From assembly GCF_000006565.2 (NCBI RefSeq), contig NC_031478.1:3119127-3183126 (forward strand): 64,000 nucleotides of DNA, read 5' to 3'. Source of the DNA: Toxoplasma gondii ME49 (Eukaryota; Apicomplexa; Conoidasida; Eucoccidiorida; Sarcocystidae). A model generated the notes under the pieces. That model had not been told where the DNA came from. It searched no databases and saw only the letters and a list, made by a program, of their open reading frames with translations. Below, piece after piece: positions 57,401-64,000 of this stretch (its first letter is position 1; each line of letters begins with the position of its first letter). The translations under genes were made by a program, and so were the position numbers.

Positions 57401-59282
57401 CTCCAGTCCGGGTGTTTTGGAGGGTGGCCTCGACGCTAGCCGCTTGTCCCTCTTGAGAATCTTTTGAAGGCTGAGGTGCGCCGAGGTCTTTCTCCTTCTC
57501 ACGGCTGTCCTCGCTCTTCTCTGTCTTATCATCGCTCGCGGCGCGAAGCCCAGCGGACCTCCGCTCCCTGCCTTCCACGGAGCTGCGCCGACTCGTGGGT
57601 CTCGGTCCTTGAGTACCCACTTCAGGGCAGGAAGAACTCGAATCTTCCCCGTCTCGAGATCCTGTCTCGCCATTCAGAATCCTGGGGTTTGAAGACTCCC
57701 AAGCCGCGCTGCCGGGCTGGTCTAAGTGCTTCGATGGGGACTGAGGCCCGCTGGGGAGTCTGCCTTCTCCAGAGGCGTTTGTCTCTTCTTTCACGGCCCC
57801 TGAGGACCTCTGCGGTGTCTCTTCCCCCCCTCGGTCCTCCTCTCCATCCTTTCTCCCCCCACCTGCGTCTCCACACGGTTGACTCTCGAAGTCTTTCTTC
57901 TCTTCCTCTGTTTTCCCTGTTTCTTCGCTCCAGGGTGAGCAGAGACCAAGACCTGCATCCGTTTTTGAGCCATCTGCCTGAGACTCCGCTGTCTCTCTGT
58001 TTGTTTCCTTCAAGTCCGCAGAGACAGAGGAAGAGTGCGGCTGTGAACTCCGTCCCCCATCTGGGCTCCTTTTTTGACTTTCTCCCCGGGCTTCAGTCTC
58101 CTCAGTCCCACAGGAGAGGCGAGAGCTCTCTTCGAGATTCTTCTTCTCGACACCTGTTCGCACATACGCGCGCGAGTCCTCCTTCTTTTTCGGGTCGGCT
58201 GCGGCCTTCTTCGACCGCAAAAGGGGCGGGGGGCAAAGCGCACTGGGCTCCACATCCGCTAGTAAAGTCGCTGGCCACATGTGCCGGATGATGCGTCCTG
58301 TCTCCCCCGAGTACGACGGCCGCTCTAAGAGAATCTTCCCTGTGTGGTGCGGCCAGACCTGCGAGAGCCTGCTGGGCGCCGGGTGTGCCTGGCAACCGAC
58401 GACTGGCGCGGGAGCGGAGCCCTGCGACGAACAGACACGCGACGAAACAGAGTTGCCTCCTTCACTGCGTGGACTATTCTCTCCCCCTTCCGACGCGGCG
58501 CCTTTCCCAGAGGAAGTCGGTACAGTCCTAGCGAAGCCAGCTGCCACCGCCGTCGCACCCGACGCGAAAACGGAGGAAGAACCAGCTTCACTGCCCGCTT
58601 CAGACGAGACCGGTTGCGATATCCCGAGACAGGAGGCAGATGAGCTCCGGCGCACAGGCGAAGACAGAGAATCACAGGAGGGCGACACCTCCTCCCTGGC
58701 TCCCTGAGGATCTTTCGAGCAAATGGAGCGGCCATCGCGGGAGAAGGCGGCTCGTTCTGTGAGGTTTTCTTCCACAGATCGACTGCGGCATGGAGGAGAC
58801 GATGCGACGCGCTTGGGAGGATCGCTGTCTCTCTCGATTATCTCCTCTCTTCTTCTGTCTCTTCTCTCCTCGGCGCTAGACCCAGACAGCACAGAGCCCC
58901 CAATTTCGCCGCCCGTCCAGTCCTGCCGCAAGAAGTCCCTCACGGGCACTCTGAGCGCAAACGCCTGAGCGGCTTCACTTCGGGGGCTGGGGCCTGCGGC
59001 GTCGGCTGCATCCTTTCGACTCCGGGACCGCAGATACGGCAGAACCGCTGAGAGGAAGGCCTCGCTGCTTTGTTTGTGGTGGTGGAGAAGCGCCAATAGT
59101 CGAGGGTTGATGGCGCTGAAGAACTCGACGTCCTTCTCAATCCAGAAACGTTCTTCTTCAGTGTCGCTACACCCGCGGTCGCCGAGAGAACCGGACGCGC
59201 CTTCGCCACCTCCGCCACCGGCCCGCCCGCCGCTGCGGCCGCGAGACTGTCGAGCGGCGCGCTGCATGGAGCCGCCAGCCAT
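37397..59282 (-). CDS. Giant multi-PHD-finger chromatin protein, whole gene
   Basis: Eleven exons join in consistent phase to 16944 coding bases, about 5647 residues. Zinc modules in order: PHD (about 2414-2579), ePHD (about 3035-3130), AT-hook KRRGRPP (about 3890), PHD (about 4475-4760), ePHD (about 4772-4915) and C-terminal PHD (5548-5603). PHD-ePHD pairs occur in JADE, BRPF and AF10 families, where they read histone H3. The C-terminal PHD, with [15 protein letters not shown], resembles TAF3-type fingers that bind H3K4me3. No SET, bromo or acetyltransferase domain is visible, so a reader or scaffold role is inferred. Plasmodium PHD1, in the GCN5 complex, is the obvious comparison. The start is ATG 59282 in good context (CCAAGATGG). 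The first 2336 residues are mostly low complexity. Confidence 0.85.
38146..39940 (-). CDS. PHD gene exon 10 (linker and first half of PHD 3)
   Basis: 1795 bases. The acceptor ccatctggag is a weak match but keeps phase; an alternative CATGAG a little downstream would not. Most is Ser/Glu/Gly-rich linker. It ends [12 protein letters not shown] then GFAWVGCD, the first zinc ligands and conserved Trp of the C-terminal PHD finger, at the strong donor ACT|GTGAGTC. Confidence 0.82.
40216..40296. repeat. (TA)n microsatellite in PHD gene intron
   Basis: Interrupted TA repeat of about 80 bases in the intron between exons 10 and 9. Confidence 0.97.
40420..40663 (-). CDS. PHD gene exon 9 (end of ePHD 2)
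   Basis: 244 bases (acceptor ttggttttcag, donor ACG|GTGCGT). [14 protein letters not shown] and AYCLEH complete ePHD 2. A helical stretch follows ([20 protein letters not shown], then [20 protein letters not shown]). Confidence 0.86.
40735..40792. repeat. Two (TA)n runs in PHD gene intron
   Basis: TA runs at 40735-40755 and 40769-40792 separated by a short ACACACAT, in the intron between exons 9 and 8. Confidence 0.95.
41267..41316 (-). CDS. PHD gene exon 8 (50-base micro-exon)
   Basis: A 50-base exon between acceptor tctgtgcag and donor CGAG|GTAAGG, encoding [16 protein letters not shown]. It supplies the C-x(6)-C ligands of ePHD 2 and would break the domain if skipped. Confidence 0.86.
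41934..42159 (-). CDS. PHD gene exon 7 (ePHD 2, middle)
   Basis: 226 bases (acceptor gtctcttcag, donor CAG|GTAGGC). [16 protein letters not shown] and [11 protein letters not shown] are the W-V-H-x-x-C and C-x-x-C ligands of an extended PHD finger, as in BRPF (HWAHVVCAIWIPE, LTCYICKQK). Confidence 0.88.
42350..42493. repeat. Long TA-rich microsatellite in PHD gene intron
   Basis: About 140 bases of TA repeats regularly broken by AAATA or ACATA, in the intron between exons 7 and 6. Confidence 0.97.
42733..42761. repeat. (TA)n in the same PHD gene intron
   Basis: Pure TA run about 90 bases before the exon 6 donor region, in the same intron as the 42350-42493 tract. Confidence 0.96.
42847..45466 (-). 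CDS. PHD gene exon 6 (PHD finger 2, start of ePHD 2)
   Basis: The acceptor is ccttttttgcag and the donor GGAGC|GTAAGG (phase 2). PHD 2 has [26 protein letters not shown], then an insert of about 205 residues (Arg/Glu/Asp-rich with a basic [11 protein letters not shown] patch), then [19 protein letters not shown] opens ePHD 2. Upstream, [16 protein letters not shown] and [18 protein letters not shown] look folded but match nothing I recognise. Confidence 0.85.
45691..48037 (-). CDS. PHD gene exon 5 (charged linker, AT-hook)
   Basis: 2347 bases, entered in phase 0 after tttcttgcag and left in phase 1 at GGAG|GTCAGT. It starts [20 protein letters not shown] and is dominated by Glu/Arg/Ser-rich disordered sequence. 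Near its end [13 protein letters not shown] is a canonical AT-hook (GRP core flanked by basic residues), a minor-groove DNA-binding motif. Confidence 0.82.
48296..48568 (-). CDS. PHD gene exon 4 (rest of ePHD 1)
   Basis: 91 codons, phase 0 (acceptor tggctctccag, donor CTG|GTAGGC). [33 protein letters not shown] and FCSQH supply the remaining Cys/His ligands of an extended PHD finger. Confidence 0.87.
48975..51056 (-). CDS. PHD gene exon 3 (PHD finger 1, start of ePHD 1)
   Basis: 694 codons, phase 0 at both ends (acceptor ccgcctgcag, donor AAG|GTTAGC). PHD 1 ligands are [18 protein letters not shown] and, after an insert of about 130 residues rich in Lys, Ala and Gly, WLCPVC. The exon ends with [15 protein letters not shown], the first zinc ligands of ePHD 1. 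Confidence 0.85.
51281..51302. repeat. (TA)n in PHD gene intron
   Basis: Short TA run in the intron between exons 3 and 2, next to further TA/TG-rich DNA to about 51350. Confidence 0.93.
51476..51548 (-). CDS. PHD gene exon 2
   Basis: A 73-base exon (acceptor tcgttcag, donor GAT|GTGAGTC). Its first G completes the Met codon begun in exon 1. It encodes [20 protein letters not shown] and EVED, extending a predicted helix that starts with [15 protein letters not shown] in exon 1. Confidence 0.82.
52273..59282 (-). CDS. PHD gene exon 1 (7-kb N-terminal exon)
   Basis: This 7010-base exon encodes 2336 residues and leaves in phase 2 at GCAAT|GTAAG. It is mostly Ser/Gly/Glu/Pro-rich. More ordered-looking islands are [20 protein letters not shown] near the start, [20 protein letters not shown] (about 58260-58325), FAVLSMF-like [20 protein letters not shown] (about 56450-56510), and [20 protein letters not shown] with [20 protein letters not shown] (about 53650-53810). 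A Cys/Pro-rich tract spans about 54300-55130, and a charged Glu/Arg helix about 53400-53510. Confidence 0.82.
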
Positions 59283-62200
59283 CTTGGAGACAGAGGGCCT
59301 CTCAGGAGGGCAGGGGCTTGGGCCACGCAAACGGGGACGGGAGACAGGAACGATTCTCTTTTGATGCAACGAGGAGGGACCGTGAATGGGAGGAGAATCG
59401 CGCGGGGGCGAGACGCGAAGGGCGGCGGAGGCGCCTCGATCGCGAAGACGCGTCGGACAAGATGGGAGACGAGACTGTAAACAGCCAATTACGAACAGGA
59501 GAAAGAGATGCGAGCCGCTCTCGGAGGGACTGTGGATGCCGAGATGGGAGAGGGAGACGAGAGCAGACGCGACCGAATTGGAGTGGAAAACTGAAAGGAA
59601 GAGGATATTTCCATCGCCTCGTGGACCTTCAAAAGGCCACAACACACACACACGCCAGTCTGCAGACGACTGCGGTGCAGATGTCACAGACAGCAGAATT
59701 TTTTCCTTGCCCGGCCAACCCACGTCATCTGGGGCGAGTGGCCGGCCAAAGACTCGCAGAAAAAGGAAGCGGCACAAACAGGGTACAACAATCAAAGCTT
59801 CGGCAACACCAAGACAACACAAACGACTGGGAAGAATGTCTGTCCGCTGCGGAACCGAGGGCCTATGCTCTTCCTGAATCTGCAGAAACACACCAGGTTC
59901 AGCAGAAAGTTCGAAGTCGCTGGCAAGCAAGTCTCCCGGGTACACCACAGAGGAGACAAGCCAAGGGTTACGAACTCGTCAAGCCAGACTAAAGGATGAT
60001 GAGAGCGGCGGCGACGACAAACGCGCGGGTGATATGCAAATTAGACGAAGTTGAAGAAACCACAGAGAACAGGATACATTCCGCTCCAGTATAATCAGGA
60101 AAGGTGCGACAATGGACAGTCCTGGAAGAGTGATGTGGGGATTTCTTTGTTCCTCGCTTCGTTAATCCGCCAAGCGAATGCGCTGGCAGGTGGCCAGCAG
60201 CGACTCGACAGAGAACGGCGTGGGCAAGAGGAAAGATACAAGCTTCCTTTCGGGGAAACTTCAAGACAAACGACCGGACGAAAGTTTGATTTCAGTCAGC
60301 AGAGGAACAGTTTGGAAGGAGGACCGCTAGAAAAGAGACCGACGGAGGAATCCCACAAGAGACAGGAAGAGAGAGGACGAGGGCGCCGAGAAACAATCGC
60401 GGTTTGCTGGTCGAGGAGCGGCAGCGGATCGGAAAGGGAGCATTTGGGTGCGGACAACCTTGATTCATTTCAGAGATGTGCGTGTCTCTGCGGCAAAGCA
60501 GGTGTACATACAGCGAGAAACGTATCAGTTAAGAAGACACTCAGCGCGGCAAGCGCGCAGGTGCCGCGCGGAAAAGAGGGATTTTGACAAGAAGAGAACC
60601 ATGTCTCCGAATACATCGGAGATGTTGTCGCCACGTGCATGGGGGAATCGATATAAGAGGGGGAAAGGAGAACCGCCACAGTGCAGAGAAGCGGCGCAAC
60701 CTGCGAGTTGCAGAGCTTGCCAGTCCAAGATGTCGATTTCCGCGCTGCAGCCGGCTGTCAACGGGTTGCTTGTGGAGGAAACTACAAGGCCGAGAGAGCA
60801 GGAAAACAGGGGGAAGCAGCCGAGACGGGCAGGCAGAGAGCCTGAGGAGACGACAGAAAGGGAGAGAGACGGATTAGTGCCGCTCCTGTCCAGTGCGTCG
60901 TTTCTCGTGTGAAGAAGGGATGACAGGGGAGAAGCACCGGGAGCAGGGGGGTACGGAGGAAAGGGTCGGTGAGAAAAATCCCTGGAGCTACGGAGCAGAA
61001 AGAACGGCGTTTCCCGTCGAAGCGAACGAAAATGCCAGAAACGATGTGTTTTAACATACGTCTCTTCCAAGCGAGAGACCGGGAGAAACGCGGGTGGTTG
61101 TGTAGGACGACTTGCGGTGCCGTCACCACACCCCCCTGCGCACGCACTGTAGAAAGTACCAGACAGGACGACCTGAAGGAGAGCGCGCGGGAGCCCCGAG
61201 AAAAGTTCCTGTCGGAGACAAAGAAATTCCACTTTGTGCACGGAGACTCGGCAGAAAAAGCCAAGAGAGGCCGTCCAAGGTGGACAAACAGGTCACGCAG
61301 TTCGACACCTTTCTGCCCACCTCCCCGCTCCGCTGCCGTATCGGGGGCACGGCTCTCTCTCTTCTGGAACCAGGTCTCTCCCGCGAAACAGCGCAAGGCA
61401 TGCATCGCCGTTGCCCCGTCCCCGAGGAGCCAACCAAGTGGTAGGATCCTGCGAGCCTGCTCTCAGAGGTATTCGAACCGTCCCTTTCTTGCCGTGAAAG
61501 CAACCATGGCATTCCCGGATGCACACCGCAAATCACCTCTCGTGCCCAATCCGACTCCCCAGTGCCACTTTCCGGTGAGCTCGTCCCGCCATGCGAACCC
61601 GCTCACTTCGCTGCCACGAACGAGGCTAGGATCTGTACTCTGGGGATGGTCAATAAAGCTTGGAATGCGCCGTTGTAGCTGTTGTCGTGCCAGACAGCGA
61701 TCGCTGTGCGTTTCTCCCTGTTGAGGCGAAATGTTCGGGCGCGGTCTTGCAGGGTGTTTTACCTGCTCGAGGCTTGTGCCCGCGAACACCTGGAAGTACG
61801 TCTCGGTGTGAGCGAAGTCGCCGAAGCCAGAGCACGGGAGGTCCGTCCAATTGCAGGCGGGGCACAGGCACGACTCGGGTTACCGGAGTCACATGCGAGG
61901 CGTCCGGTAATATCGGACAAGGCAGAGTGGACGCAGTGATGTTTGGAAGCAGTCCAGTCAGGAGAGCCTGGACTTCGACAGAAAAGTCTGCTGGCTAATC
62001 TGAAGGGACGAAGTGGTCTGGGTGGACAGCTTCCGGGCACGTGAGTTCTTTCAAGCAAGGCGTGTGCAGTGTCGTGCAACGGAGGTGTGGAGTTTGGGAC
62101 AAGCAAAACCAACGTGCTCGAGTCGGGAATCGTGTCAGGAACAGCAAGAAAGCTTACCTTCAAAAAAGCATCAACTCTGAGAAGCTTGGAAAGTCGAGTG

Positions 62201-64000
62201 TGCAGCACAAGTCCCTGGCACACCGGCTCGCTCCAGTGCTGCACGTCAGCGGAGCTCGGGCGGCGGGTGTGCTAGCCCGAAGTTAGAACACACTGCTATC
62301 AACCAGCGTTGATTCGCGACTGGATCCGCTGAAAATACCGGCCACGAGTAGAAAACTCGGTTTGTGCTGCGTCTAAAAGCACAGACTGTAAACAAACCCG
62401 GAACTCGTGTTCTTCTTGCGCTAGTCTCAGTCTTGCAGTGTGGAGTCACTGCAGGTTCTACTATGGTACTCCAGAGTGAATCTCCGAGTCTTGAGCTAGT
62501 GCCCCGTGCGGCTACACCCGTCCCCGCAGTGTCCAGGTCTTGTTGTGAGGAGGCACGGCTACGTCGGTCACGGGTTAGCGCCATCAGCTGTCGACAGACA
62601 GCATCGGCCAAATAGCTGTGACCAAAGGCCTCGTCATTACAAGTCAGATTATCCGAGCATAGCACACCAGGTCCAGAGCCGGCGTGTAAATGCAGTGGAG
62701 GCAAAGGACCGGGAGCCTCCCGCTCTGTCTTCCTATCCTCAATTGACACTTTTCTGAGCAAGCGCGAACTGCTCTGCATTTAACTGTTCAGTGCGCTTTT
62801 TGCGGTGGCAGTCAAACACTCTCTTTTGACAATTTAGGACGCCGGAACCGTTGACGCCATGTCGGGGACATGCGGGCCGCGTACCGCACGTGGAATTCTC
62901 TGCCCCTCGGAGAAAATAGACCGTGGGCACCCTCTGATAATACAAGCTCACACTTGCTGCTGATCGGATTACAAGGGAGAGACGGCTGGTGCGTCTACAT
63001 ACAGCGCATACCGGCGCTGCGGAAGAACTGGTGATGGCTGCCTTTGCGGTGTCCATGGGTCGGTGCTGAACAGTGCAGACTCGCTGGAACTGAGCGCAGT
63101 GCTCCATGTTACGTCCTCGATTAGAAGTACCACACAAGAATCTGAGAGCCAAATAAACAGCGCCACATGCTGAAGGTGAAAGTTCCCTTGAATAAGATCT
63201 ATGGTAACTCGGCGTATCGTTGCACTGGCTATCCACCCTGTCGGCAAGGGATGGAAATGAGGTAGCAGGCTCGTGCATCCAAGGACCACATTCAGAGAAA
63301 CTGGTAGAGCTGTCAACTGGTACAGTAATACGCATTCTGTGTGCTGCTCCCCAGAAAACCCAGTAACATAGCGCCTGATTTCTGACACATCATGAGTTCC
63401 AGGACCTGGTACACAGCTAAATTAGAGCCGACGGCGCGCGGTCTTACTTTCATTTCGCAATTCCTTCGCAACCGGAGAGCCTCTCTGAGAGATATCGTGT
63501 TACCGTGTTCCAGTGCAAATGCTTCGTAGGACGGCAGTGGGCGAGCACGTGCAGTCCGAAATGTCTTCCTGCAGAAAGGAGTTGTTGGTAGGGAAACAGC
63601 TGCTCGCCACAACGTTAACATGAGCCACCGAGAGATGCAAAGTGTTCATCTTGTCAGGGAAAAAAAGTGATTTCGCTTTCTGAGGAGTCAGCGAGCGACA
63701 GTCAACGTCATGAGGAACGAAGAGCTTAAAGAATGGCTAGTGCCTCGTGCTTTCCTTCACCACTGAAGCAGCTTCAACCATCATCCGACAACCACGCTTG
63801 TCTGTTTCTGCTGCTAGAAGCATACGGAGTCTGCGGTAAAAAACGTGTCACACTCTTCTTCAGTGGCCAGCAGCCAGCTTAACGGAAGTCACCTACCCGC
63901 CGATGATGCATCCAACTGTGATGCTGAGTAGCCTCAGTCCCCGAACGATGGTATGGTTGACACTGTAGCCGTTCTTTTGATTCCCCGCTCAGAAAGAGGT
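59283..64000. other. Upstream region of the PHD gene
   Basis: About 4.7 kb with no convincing coding region. The part next to 59282 should hold the 5' UTR and promoter of the PHD gene. Open frames on both strands (for example 60525-61241 minus, 60051-60587 plus) have no domain and no supporting splice pattern. A GCATGC core occurs near 61398. Past about 62000 the sequence becomes less GC-rich and nothing was recognised. Confidence 0.55.

Noticed and set aside
37397..59282. Assignment of the PHD gene as a SET-domain methyltransferase of the KMT2/MLL type
   Set aside because: PHD and ePHD modules fit, but no SET, FYRN/FYRC or bromodomain is visible, and the frame ends directly after the last PHD finger.
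60525..61241. Minus-strand open frame upstream of the PHD gene
   Set aside because: No domain and no conserved block; it most likely lies in the PHD gene 5' UTR or promoter.
1..64000. CRISPR arrays, insertion sequences, tRNA or rRNA genes
   Set aside because: No regularly spaced repeats, transposase motifs or tRNA-like B-box sequences were seen; the sequence is eukaryotic nuclear DNA.

Overview
The window looks like nuclear DNA of a coccidian apicomplexan, most likely Toxoplasma gondii or a close relative (Hammondia, Neospora). The grounds are moderately GC-rich coding DNA, large genes with long low-complexity inserts between conserved blocks, GT-AG introns full of (TA)n microsatellites, and a decayed mitochondrial cox1 copy. 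No bacterial-style operons, CRISPR arrays, tRNAs or rRNAs were seen.

Three very large protein genes lie head to tail on the minus strand. (1) 769-16545 encodes CPSF160 (CPSF1/Cft1), the scaffold of the mRNA 3'-end cleavage and polyadenylation factor. At least 11 exons are placed; a conserved segment between 1630 and 2868, and possibly two others, remain unassigned. (2) 20581 to at least 31778 encodes VPS41, the HOPS vacuole/lysosome tethering subunit (beta-propeller, clathrin-heavy-chain-type repeats, C-terminal RING), in three placed exons. (3) 37397-59282 encodes a giant multi-PHD chromatin protein. Its eleven exons join in perfect phase to an open reading frame of about 5647 residues with two separate PHD plus extended-PHD (ePHD) cassettes, an AT-hook and a C-terminal PHD finger. 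No SET, bromo or acetyltransferase domain was seen.

The spaces between genes are 4-6 kb: 1-768 (downstream of CPSF160), 16546-20580 (CPSF160 5' side), about 32200-37396 (VPS41 5' side and PHD gene 3' side, with a mitochondrial-derived cox1 fragment near 35160-35400), and 59283-64000 (5' side of the PHD gene). No convincing independent gene was found in these gaps.

The three products act in different places (pre-mRNA 3' processing, endolysosomal fusion, chromatin reading), so the arrangement is ordinary tandem gene order and not a functional cluster. The most interesting element is the giant PHD gene. It has duplicated PHD-ePHD cassettes whose PHD fingers both carry a large insertion at the same structural position, and it ends in a stop codon sitting inside a perfect splice-donor consensus. 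A second pattern is that, apart from two tracts in the intergenic space, every long (TA)n tract falls inside an intron.
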